Shown: positions 1-7,295 of the stretch, piece after piece | Layout of the letters: each line of letters begins with the position of its first letter | Position numbering within the stretch: position 1 is the first letter of the stretch | Assembly (NCBI GenBank): GCA_964538875.1 | Contig: CAZIHO010000041.1 | Location: forward strand, 1-26,699 | From: CAZIHO01 sp964538875 | GTDB lineage: Bacteria; Pseudomonadota; Gammaproteobacteria; Chromatiales; Chromatiaceae | Reading direction: 5' to 3' | DNA: 26,699 nt | Position numbers and translations under genes: made by a program | The notes under the pieces: model-generated | The model's database searches: none | What the model saw: only the letters and a program-made list of their open reading frames with translations | What the model was told of the DNA's origin: nothing

Positions 1-1047
1 GACCCCCGGGTGATTCCCGCCAGCGTCTGGGACATGGTGGTGGACTGGCTGGCGGCAGGCGTGGACCCCAGCGCGGCGACCCTATTCATCCAGTCCCGCT
101 TGCCGGAGCACGCGGAATTGCATCTGCTGTTGTCCATGATTACGCCCCTGGGCTGGCTGGAACGGGTACCCAGCTTCAAGGACCAGCAGGAGCAACTCAA
201 GCAGAAGGATTTGGCCACCTACGGCTTTCTAGGTTATCCCTTGCTGCAAGCGGCGGACATCCTGATCTACAAGGCGGCCCTGGTGCCGGTGGGCGAGGAC
301 CAGGTGGCCCACGTGGAGTTGTCCCGGGAAATCGCCCGGCGCTTCAATCACCTATACGGGCGGGGGCCGGATTTCCTGGACCAGGCGGAGCAGGCGCGGC
401 GCAAGATGGGCAAGCAGGCGGGCCGCCGCTACGAGCAATTGCGCAAGCTGTTCCAGGAGCAGGGGGACCCGGAAGCCCTGGCCGAAGGCCAGGTGCTGGT
501 GGAAGCCCAGGGCAACCTAGGCACCACCGACAAGGAACTGCTGCTGGGCCATTTGGAAGGCAGCGGCCGGGTGATCCTGCCGGAACCCCGTCCCCTGCTG
601 ACCAAGGCCTCCAAGATGCCGGGCTTGGACGGCCGCAAGATGTCCAAGTCCTACGACAACACCATTTCCCTGCGGGACGACCCGGTCCGGGTGGGCAAAC
701 AGTTGCGCACCATGCCCACCGACCCGGCGCGGGTGCGGCGCACCGACCCTGGCGATCCGGCCCGCTGCCCGGTATGGCAATTCCATGAGGTGTATGGCAC
801 CGACGCCCAGCGCCAGTGGGTCACCGAGGGCTGTCGCTCCGCGTCCATTGGCTGCCTGGACTGCAAGCAACTGGTAATCGACGCGGTGTTGGAGGAATTG
901 GCGCCCATCCAGGCCCGCGCCCGGGAGTTGGAGGCCGAGCCCCGCCAGGTGCTGGACATCATGAACGCTGGCTGCACGGCGGCCCAGCGGGTGGCGGCGG
1001 AGACCATGGCCGAGGTCCGTCAGGTCATGTCCCTGCTCTATCCCTGA
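1..1047 (+). CDS. trpS: Tryptophanyl-tRNA synthetase, 5' end missing
   Basis: This class I aminoacyl-tRNA synthetase charges tRNA(Trp) with tryptophan in the cytoplasm. The reading frame is open from base 1 (DPRVIPASVWDM), so the N-terminus with the HIGH-like ATP-binding motif lies outside the window; the GTG at base 10 is only an internal codon. Family segments seen are LFIQSRLPEH, the GYPLLQAADILIYKA block, the GEDQVAHVEL block and the KMSKS loop (GRKMSKSYDNT, codons near 637-660). Between FNHLYG and LPEPRPLLT there is an insert of roughly 65 residues, rich in charged residues and probably helical, that short TrpS enzymes lack; as I recall, a longer TrpS form of this kind occurs in some gammaproteobacteria. 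The gene ends 3 nt before scpA, so it probably leads that operon. The identification is firm and only the start is missing. Confidence 0.96.
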   Translation, partial: DPRVIPASVWDMVVDWLAAGVDPSAATLFIQSRLPEHAELHLLLSMITPLGWLERVPSFKDQQEQLKQKDLATYGFLGYPLLQAADILIYKAALVPVGEDQVAHVELSREIARRFNHLYGRGPDFLDQAEQARRKMGKQAGRRYEQLRKLFQEQGDPEALAEGQVLVEAQGNLGTTDKELLLGHLEGSGRVILPEPRPLLTKASKMPGLDGRKMSKSYDNTISLRDDPVRVGKQLRTMPTDPARVRRTDPGDPARCPVWQFHEVYGTDAQRQWVTEGCRSASIGCLDCKQLVIDAVLEELAPIQARARELEAEPRQVLDIMNAGCTAAQRVAAETMAEVRQVMSLLYP

Positions 1048-1050
1048 TCC

Positions 1051-1878
1051 ATGACCGGGACCCAGACCGCCGGCCCGACCCAGGCGGAACAGGAGGAACT
1101 GCCGTTCGCGGTGGTCCAGGGCGTGCCCTGGGTCACCCTGCCCAAGGACCTCTATATCCCGCCGGATGCCCTGGAAGTATTCCTGGACGCCTTCGAGGGC
1201 CCCCTGGACCTATTGCTATACCTCATCAAGCGCCAGAATCTTGATATTCTGGACATTCCCATCGCGTCCATCACCGCCCAATACATGGAATACGTGGAAA
1301 TCATGCAGGGAGCCCGGCTGGAATTGGCCGCCGAGTATCTGGTGATGGCCGCCATGTTGGCGGAAATCAAATCCCGCATGTTACTGCCCCGGCCCGAGGC
1401 GGCTGGTGACGACGAGGAAGACCCGAGGGCGGAACTGATTCGCCGGCTCCAGGAATACGAACGCTACAAACAAGGCGCCCAGGACCTGGACGCCCTGCCC
1501 CGTTGGGAACGGGACCTATTCCCCACTCAGGTGGCGGCACCGGACCTCAAGCCGCGCCGCATCCCGCCGCCGGTGGATCTGCGGGAAGTGCTGTTGGCCC
1601 TGGGGGACGTGCTGCGCCGGGCCGATCTGTTCACGCACCACCAAGTTGAAAAAGAATCTCTATCGGTGCGGGAGCGCATGTCCCTGGTACTAGAACGGCT
1701 GACAACCGGGCACTTTTCTCTTTTTACAGACCTGTTCGAGTTATCCGAGGGCCGCATGGGCGTGGTAGTCACCTTTCTCGCCCTGCTGGAGTTACTCAAG
1801 GGTGGCTTGCTGGAACTGGTACAAACCGAGCACTTCGGCCCCATCCATGTCAAGGCCCGCTTGGTTCAACAGGAATGA
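1051..1878 (+). CDS. scpA: Segregation and condensation protein A
   Basis: ScpA is the kleisin subunit of the Smc-ScpA-ScpB condensin, which bridges the Smc heads and helps compact and segregate the chromosome. The 275-residue product has the kleisin N-terminal signature FEGPLDLLLYLIKRQNLDILDIPI (residues about 49-72), the helix containing LAAEYLVMAAMLAEIKSRMLLP, and a C-terminal winged-helix segment (VVVTFLALLELLKGG). The first 45 or so residues form an extension before the kleisin motif, ending in PWVTLPKDLYIPPDALEVFLDAF; such extensions are common in proteobacterial ScpA. The ATG at 1051 follows the trpS stop by 3 nt, and the 3' end overlaps the scpB start by 4 bp (ATGA), which suggests translational coupling. 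No smc gene is in the window. Confidence 0.96.
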   Translation: MTGTQTAGPTQAEQEELPFAVVQGVPWVTLPKDLYIPPDALEVFLDAFEGPLDLLLYLIKRQNLDILDIPIASITAQYMEYVEIMQGARLELAAEYLVMAAMLAEIKSRMLLPRPEAAGDDEEDPRAELIRRLQEYERYKQGAQDLDALPRWERDLFPTQVAAPDLKPRRIPPPVDLREVLLALGDVLRRADLFTHHQVEKESLSVRERMSLVLERLTTGHFSLFTDLFELSEGRMGVVVTFLALLELLKGGLLELVQTEHFGPIHVKARLVQQE

Positions 1879-2483
1879 ACGGCCTCCCCATCAAATCTAT
1901 CCTGGAGGCGGCCCTGCTGGCGGCGGGAACGCCCCTGGGGCTGGAGCGCCTGCTGGACCTATTCGGCGAGGAAGGCGAGCGGCCGGAACCCCAGGAGGTG
2001 CGCGGCGCCCTGCTCGACCTGGTGCAGGACTACCAGGACCGGGGCATCGAACTCAAAGAAGTGGCCAGCGGATGGCGTTTTCAAGTGCGGCCCGCCTACG
2101 CGCCCTGGGTAGCGCGCCTGTACGACGAACGCCCGGCCCGCTATTCCAGGGCCTTGCTGGAAACCCTGGCCATCATCGCCTATCGCCAGCCGGTGACCCG
2201 GGGCGAAATCGAGGACATTCGCGGCGTCAGCGCCTCCGGCAATATCGTGCGCACCCTCCAGGAACGGGAATGGGTGCGCATCGTCGGGCACCGGGACGTG
2301 CCCGGCCGCCCGGCCCTGTACGCCACCACCCGCCAATTTCTCGACTATTTTGGGCTCAAGAGCCTGGATGATTTGCCCAGCCTGCAAGAAATCAAGGACT
2401 TGCGGATTGAAGGCGAGCTACCCCTGGACCTCGGCGACCCCGCCGCGCCCATTCCGCAGCTTGATCCCGAGGAGGACCCATGA
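1875..2483 (+). CDS. scpB: Segregation and condensation protein B
   Basis: ScpB is the small winged-helix partner that dimerises and binds ScpA in the Smc condensin complex. The 202-residue product shows the two expected winged-helix regions: an N-terminal one starting at IKSILEAALLAAGTPL, and a second with the conserved LLETLAIIAYRQPVTRGEIEDIRGV block followed by the GHRDVPGRPALYATT wing and FLDYFGLKSLDDLP. Start and stop both lie in 4-bp ATGA overlaps, with scpA upstream and rluB downstream, so the three genes are probably translated from one message. The C-terminus is short, acidic and proline-rich, as in many homologues. Confidence 0.96.
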   Translation: MNGLPIKSILEAALLAAGTPLGLERLLDLFGEEGERPEPQEVRGALLDLVQDYQDRGIELKEVASGWRFQVRPAYAPWVARLYDERPARYSRALLETLAIIAYRQPVTRGEIEDIRGVSASGNIVRTLQEREWVRIVGHRDVPGRPALYATTRQFLDYFGLKSLDDLPSLQEIKDLRIEGELPLDLGDPAAPIPQLDPEEDP

Positions 2484-3334
2484 CCAAACCCACCCAGCCC
2501 CTGCCTGGCGAACGCCTGCAAAAAATCCTGGCCCGCATGGGGGTCGGCTCCCGGCGGGAAATCGAGAGCTGGATCAGCGCCGGCGAGGTCCGGGTCAACG
2601 GCCGGGTCGCCCAACTGGGAGACCGCATGTTGCCCAGCGACCGGGTGATGATCGGCGGCCAGGAAGTCCGGCTCAACCCCCGCGCCACGCCGCGCCGCCG
2701 GGTGATCCTCTACAACAAACCCGAGGGCGAGGTGGTCACCCGCTCCGACCCGGAAGGCCGGGCCACCGTGTTCGGCGCCCTGCCCCGGCTCGGCCAAAGC
2801 CGCTGGATCGCCGTGGGCCGTCTGGACTTGAACACCTCCGGGCTGCTGGTGCTGACCACCGACGGCGAACTGGCCAACCGGCTCATGCACCCGTCCCGGC
2901 AAATAGAACGGGAATACGCGGTGCGGGTGCTGGGCGAAGTGCCCCCCCGGGCCCTGGAGCAGTTATTAGAGGGCGTGGACCTGGACGACGGCCCGGCCCG
3001 CTTCGACAGCGTGCGCCTGGAAGGCGGCGAAGGGGCCAACCGCTGGTACGACGTGGTCCTCAAGGAAGGCCGCAACCGGGAAGTGCGCCGCCTCTGGGAA
3101 GCGGTGGGGGTGCGGGTCAGCCGTCTGATCCGCATCCGCTACGGCAACCTGACCCTGGGACCGCGCCTCTTCACCGGCCATTGGCGGGAAGCGGAGCCCG
3201 AAGAACTGCACGCACTGCTGGTACTGGCCGGCCTGGAACAACCAGACCCCCGGCAGCGGCCCGAGCGGCGCTTTGATCCCGCCAAGCGCCCTGGCGGAGC
3301 GCGGCGGCGGGATAGCCGGCGTCGCGGGGAATGA
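2480..3334 (+). CDS. rluB: 23S rRNA pseudouridine synthase, RluB type
   Basis: The product belongs to the RsuA/RluB/RluE/RluF family, which isomerises uridine to pseudouridine in rRNA; E. coli RluB modifies U2605 of 23S rRNA. The 284-residue protein begins with an S4 RNA-binding domain (ERLQKILARMGVGSRREIE and the following VRVNGRVAQLGDR). The catalytic domain contains GRLDLNTSGLLVLTTDG, in which Asp116 is the expected catalytic nucleophile, and the late family motif NREVRRLWEAVG. The C-terminal tail is very Arg-rich (PAKRPGGARRRDSRRR), fitting an rRNA contact. The gene overlaps scpB by 4 bp. Placement after scpAB is typical for rluB in gammaproteobacteria, which favours RluB over RluE or RluF. 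Confidence 0.93.
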   Translation: MTKPTQPLPGERLQKILARMGVGSRREIESWISAGEVRVNGRVAQLGDRMLPSDRVMIGGQEVRLNPRATPRRRVILYNKPEGEVVTRSDPEGRATVFGALPRLGQSRWIAVGRLDLNTSGLLVLTTDGELANRLMHPSRQIEREYAVRVLGEVPPRALEQLLEGVDLDDGPARFDSVRLEGGEGANRWYDVVLKEGRNREVRRLWEAVGVRVSRLIRIRYGNLTLGPRLFTGHWREAEPEELHALLVLAGLEQPDPRQRPERRFDPAKRPGGARRRDSRRRGE

Positions 3335-3684
3335 CCGGCAATCTTGCCCCGAGCGATCTGGCTTGACCCACCGTTTGCGGCCGGGCGGTCAGCCGCTACG
3401 GCGCCGGTCCGGCCCCAGGGATCCCCTAACCGGGTGCCGAATGAATTTCACCCTGCCCCATGCCATCAAAAAGCCAACTGGCTGGCGGAAATGCTTCAAA
3501 TAGGGTCCGGGCCCCCCTTCTGGACTACAATGACCCACGGACCCATCCCGCTCATTCGGGATGGAACAACCCGGCGCAGACGGTCGCCTACCGCCTGTTC
3601 ATGGCCATGGGCAAGGCAGCTTGGCATGAACATAGCTTTCTCTAACGTACCACCCGATTCATTCACGCTTTACATGCCGTTCAA
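3335..3684. other. 350-bp intergenic region with hairpins
   Basis: This space separates rluB from the hybrid kinase gene. I see no convincing gene: the short open frames have no ribosome-binding site and no family signature. It holds an 8-bp perfect hairpin at 3543-3564 (CCATCCCG, 6-nt loop, CGGGATGG) and an interrupted inverted repeat at 3596-3632 whose arms are TGTTCATGGCCA and TGGCATGAACA, one base bulged, around a 14-nt loop. Neither is followed by a run of T, so they look more like leader structure or protein sites than intrinsic terminators. A lone TACAAT at 3526-3531 has no matching -35 element. I recognise no known riboswitch. Confidence 0.5.
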
Positions 3685-6600
3685 TTGGGAATGCAGCACC
3701 GTTTTGGCCTCTTTTCGCTAATTCCGCTTGGCTATGCCCTGCTGGGGGCGATCGGCCTAGCGCTGGCCATCGCGCCTGGGTACGCCAGTCCGGTGTTTCC
3801 AGCCTCTGGTTTTGCCCTGGCGATTGCCCTCCACCAGGGCACGGCCGCACTCCCGGCGATCTGGCTGGGCTCCTGGTTCCTGAATCTTGGCGTGGCGCTG
3901 ATCCACGGCAACCTGGCGGCGACCACGGTCTGGGTGGCGGCCGGAATCGCCACCGGCGCATGTCTGCAAGCCTGGATCGGGCAGCGCCTGGTGCGCCGTT
4001 GGGCGTCCGGCGACTGGCGGCGCCTGGATCACGAGCGGGATGCCTTTAGGGTGCTGGCCCTGGGCGGCCCGGTGGCCTGCCTGGCGTCGCCGACCGTCGG
4101 GGTGTTCAGCCTGGTGACCGCCGGGGTGGTGCCCTCCGAGGCCTTTGGGTTTGCCTGGTGGAGCTGGTACGTCGGGGACACCATCGGCGTGCTGCTATTC
4201 GCTCCGCTCACCATTGGCTTGCTGCATCACCGGGATAGCGCCTGGATGGCGCGCCTGCGGACCGTCGCCACCCCGGTGCTGGGCACGTTGCTGATGGTGG
4301 CGGTAGCCTTTTTCGCTGCGGCCCGTTGGGATGCCGCCGACCAGCAAGCAAAGCTCAAGGACGAGGGACTGGCGCTGCGCCGGGTAATAGAAAACCGGGC
4401 CATCGCCCATGGCGAGGTGCTCAGCTCGCTGGCCCGCCTCATCGAGGTCACCCCGAATCTGGAGCCCGATCAATTCCGCCACTTCACCTCCGCCACCCTG
4501 AGCAAGCAACCGGATATTTTCGCGCTGAGTTTCAATCCCTATATCCGGCCGGAGGAGCGGGACGAATTTGAAGGTCAGATGTCGCGGATCTTGGGTGGCG
4601 GGAAGTTTGAAATCACGGAACGGGACAGCGACAAGCGCCTGGTGCGGGCCGGGAACCGCCCGGAATACGTGGCGGTCGCCTTCATCGCGCCCTTGCAGGG
4701 TAACCTCCCGGCGCTGGGCTTCGACATCAACTCCGAGCCGGTTCGGCGCGACGCCATTCATCGTAGCCTGGAGTCGGGCCTGGCCGCCGCCACCGCGCCG
4801 ATCCGGCTGGTGCAGGAAAACCAGGAACGGGTGGGGATGCTGGTGCTGGCGCCAGCCTACCGGGAGGATGCCGCCGAAGGGGGCGTCCGCAAGATCAAGG
4901 GCTTCGCGGTCGCCGTCATCAAGGTCGACCAACTGGTGGAAATCGCCACCCAGGGCCTGCTGGGGGCAGGGATCATGATCGAGCTGCTGGACCTGGCGGC
5001 GGATGAGGCACGGCGCCTGATCTACCGGTCGCCGGGGGACACCACCGAGAAATCCACCCTGCCGGTTTGGACTACCCAACTGATGATGGCGGACCGGGAA
5101 TGGGAGTTGTCCGTGTTTCCCACCGAGGCCTACCTGGCGCGACACCGGCCATGGGTGGCGTTTGGGGTCGGCGGCGCGGGGCTATTGTTCGCGGCGCTGC
5201 TGCAAATCATGATCCTGGCCATCAGCGGCCGGGCCATGCACATCCACCGCCGGGTCGAGGAGCAAACCCTGGAATTGCGCACCAAGAACGAGGCGCTTGA
5301 AACCAGCGAGGAGAAGTTCCGCTCCGTCGTGGAAAACATCAAGGAGGTGGTATTCAGGACCGATGTGCAAGGCAACTGGCTCTATCTGAATCCAGCCTGG
5401 ATGGAGGTGACCGGCTTCGACCTGGGCGAAAGCATTGGCACCCCGTTTATTGATTACGTCCATCCAGAGGATCGTCAGCGCAACCAGGCGGCCTTCGAGC
5501 CCCTGATCCGGCGCGAGAAGGACAGCTGCCGCCATGTGGTGCGTTATCTGCACAAGCAGGGCGGCTTCCGCTGGATCGAGGTATTCGCACGACTGGCAGT
5601 GGACGCCAATGACCAGGCGATGGGTACCTACGGGACCCTGCTGGATATCACCGAGCGCCACCAAGGCGAAGAACTGTTACGCCACGCCATCGCGAAGGCC
5701 GAAGCCGCCAGCCAGGCCAAGAGCCGCTTCCTGGCCACCATGAGCCACGAGATCCGCACGCCGATGAATGGAATTCTGGGCATGGCCCAGGTGCTCCTGA
5801 TGCCGCGCATCACAGACGCCGAACGCATCGACTATACCCGGGTCATTCTCAATTCCGGGCAGACCCTGCTCGCCCTGTTGAACGACATCCTCGACCTGTC
5901 AAAAGTAGAGGCGGGCAAGGTGGAACTGACCATCGCCGCCTTTGCCCCCGGACAACTGCTCCAGGACACCCAGGCGCTGTTCGCGGAAGCCGCCGGACAA
6001 AAAGGCCTGCAGCTCGACCATACCTGGCAGGGTCCCCGCCAGTCCTACCTGGGGGATAGCCACCGCCTGCGCCAGATGCTATCGAACCTGGTGGGCAACG
6101 CCGTCAAGTTCACGGCGCGGGGCCAGATCCGCATCGAGGGGCGGGAACTGGGGCGGGACGCCGACACCGGAATCGCGACCCTCGAATTCGCGGTCGCCGA
6201 CACCGGCATCGGCATCCCCGAGGAAAAACAAGCACGCCTGTTCCAACCCTTTTCCCAGGCGGATGACTCCACCACCCGTCAGTTTGGGGGCACCGGCCTG
6301 GGCCTATCCATCGTCCGCAGCCTGGCGGAATACATGGGCGGAGAAGTGGGCTTGGCGAGCACTGCGGGGCAAGGCTCGCGCATCTGGTTCCGGGTCCCCT
6401 GTGCTCCGGTGGCGGCCGGGCAAAACCTTGCGCCGGCCAAGCCGGACCCTGAACAGCTGACCAGCGTCCAGGCCACGCCGGGCGCCCTGCTCGGCCGGGT
6501 GCTGGTGGTCGAGGACAATGCCACCAACCAGAAGGTGATCGCCCTATTGCTCGAAAAATTGCGCTTGGGCTGCGTAATCGCCGATAACGGCCAGGAAGGC

Positions 6601-6888
6601 GTAGATGCGATCATCGGCGACACCACCCATCTGATTGATGTAGTCCTGATGGATCTCCAGATGCCGGTGCTGGACGGTTTCAGCGCCACGGAACAGATTC
6701 GCCGCTGGGAAGCGGACCATGGCTTGCCCCGGCGCCCGATCATTGCCTTGACAGCGGATAGCTTCGAGGAAGACCGGGAGCGTTGCCGCCTGGCCGGCAT
6801 GGACGATTTTCTGACCAAGCCGGTCAGCGTACATGGATTGCGCAGCACGCTGGGCCGCTGGCTGCCGGTGCAGCCGCCCGCGTCCTAG
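3685..6888 (+). CDS. MASE1-CHASE-PAS hybrid sensor histidine kinase
   Basis: This is a membrane-bound hybrid histidine kinase of 1067 residues. In order it has a MASE1-like multi-pass membrane domain (about 8-195, including SPVFPASGFALAIAL), a periplasmic CHASE-type ligand-binding domain (about 230-400, with the typical GFDINSEPVRRDAI near 345), a transmembrane helix near 490-512, a short coiled coil, a PAS domain (about 543-655), HisKA with His688 in SHEIRTPMNG, HATPase_c (N box GNAVKFT, DTGIGIP, GGTGLGLSI) and a C-terminal receiver with acceptor Asp990 (LMDLQMP) and Lys1045. All catalytic residues are present. The frame opens with TTG at 3685, and ATG at 3691 is an equally good start; neither has a clear Shine-Dalgarno site. 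No response regulator with a DNA-binding domain lies nearby, so the ligand and target are unknown. Confidence 0.9.
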   Translation: MGMQHRFGLFSLIPLGYALLGAIGLALAIAPGYASPVFPASGFALAIALHQGTAALPAIWLGSWFLNLGVALIHGNLAATTVWVAAGIATGACLQAWIGQRLVRRWASGDWRRLDHERDAFRVLALGGPVACLASPTVGVFSLVTAGVVPSEAFGFAWWSWYVGDTIGVLLFAPLTIGLLHHRDSAWMARLRTVATPVLGTLLMVAVAFFAAARWDAADQQAKLKDEGLALRRVIENRAIAHGEVLSSLARLIEVTPNLEPDQFRHFTSATLSKQPDIFALSFNPYIRPEERDEFEGQMSRILGGGKFEITERDSDKRLVRAGNRPEYVAVAFIAPLQGNLPALGFDINSEPVRRDAIHRSLESGLAAATAPIRLVQENQERVGMLVLAPAYREDAAEGGVRKIKGFAVAVIKVDQLVEIATQGLLGAGIMIELLDLAADEARRLIYRSPGDTTEKSTLPVWTTQLMMADREWELSVFPTEAYLARHRPWVAFGVGGAGLLFAALLQIMILAISGRAMHIHRRVEEQTLELRTKNEALETSEEKFRSVVENIKEVVFRTDVQGNWLYLNPAWMEVTGFDLGESIGTPFIDYVHPEDRQRNQAAFEPLIRREKDSCRHVVRYLHKQGGFRWIEVFARLAVDANDQAMGTYGTLLDITERHQGEELLRHAIAKAEAASQAKSRFLATMSHEIRTPMNGILGMAQVLLMPRITDAERIDYTRVILNSGQTLLALLNDILDLSKVEAGKVELTIAAFAPGQLLQDTQALFAEAAGQKGLQLDHTWQGPRQSYLGDSHRLRQMLSNLVGNAVKFTARGQIRIEGRELGRDADTGIATLEFAVADTGIGIPEEKQARLFQPFSQADDSTTRQFGGTGLGLSIVRSLAEYMGGEVGLASTAGQGSRIWFRVPCAPVAAGQNLAPAKPDPEQLTSVQATPGALLGRVLVVEDNATNQKVIALLLEKLRLGCVIADNGQEGVDAIIGDTTHLIDVVLMDLQMPVLDGFSATEQIRRWEADHGLPRRPIIALTADSFEEDRERCRLAGMDDFLTKPVSVHGLRSTLGRWLPVQPPAS

Positions 6889-6929
6889 GCTCCGGCGCCC
6901 CGTCCCTACGCTTGGAACCGAGGCCAGCC

Positions 6930-7259
6930 ATGGCTAACCTGCTGGATGATCTGCCCGCCGGACCCCAGGAGACTGAACTCTTGGAGGTATTACTGGCCCA
7001 TCCTGGGCTCCGCATCGAACGCATCATTTCCACCGGCCAGGCCAGTCCCCCCGGCTTTTGGTACGACCAACCGCAAGCGGAATGGGTGCTGCTAGTCAGC
7101 GGAGCGGCCCAATTACGCTTCGCGGACGAACCGGCGGCCCGCTCCCTGGCGCCGGGGGACTGGTTGTATATCCCGGCCCGGCGCCGCCACCGGGTGGAGG
7201 CCACTGCGCCGGACCGGCCCAGCGTTTGGCTGGCGGTGCATTTTCCGGAGCCGGACTAA
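6930..7259 (+). CDS. Small single-domain cupin protein
   Basis: The 109-residue product is a single cupin barrel. The conserved stretch runs from FWYDQPQAEWVLLVSGAAQL through LAPGDWLYIPARRRHRVEATAP to WLAVHF, matching the two cupin motifs (G-x-A/E strand, then PGDxxxIPAxxxHxV). Only some of the canonical metal-binding His and Glu residues are visible (Glu in AEWVLL, His in RRHRV), so metal binding is uncertain. I recall proteins of this type being widespread in proteobacteria, without a firm function. The ATG at 6930 is supported by GAGG at 6920-6923, six bases upstream. It follows the kinase stop by 41 nt and could be co-transcribed with it, and it converges on the next gene. Confidence 0.85.
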   Translation: MANLLDDLPAGPQETELLEVLLAHPGLRIERIISTGQASPPGFWYDQPQAEWVLLVSGAAQLRFADEPAARSLAPGDWLYIPARRRHRVEATAPDRPSVWLAVHFPEPD

Positions 7260-7274
7260 CCAAGGCCATGGGGC

Positions 7275-7290
7275 GGCCAGGGACCTGGCC
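7275..7290. terminator. Palindrome between convergent genes
   Basis: A 16-bp palindrome (GGCCAGG, GA, CCTGGCC) sits in the 36-bp space between the convergent cupin and hybrid kinase genes. It would form a GC-rich hairpin from either strand and is well placed to act as a bidirectional terminator. There is no T tract on either side, so intrinsic termination is not assured. Confidence 0.4.
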
Positions 7291-7295
7291 TAAAC

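Noticed and set aside
3460..3645. 61-codon open frame in the rluB-kinase intergenic region
   Set aside because: No ribosome-binding site and no protein-like conservation; it overlaps the predicted hairpins.
4195..5145. 316-codon minus-strand frame within the MASE1-CHASE kinase gene
   Set aside because: It lies wholly inside a well-identified gene, with low-complexity Gln/Gly/Arg composition and no family signature.
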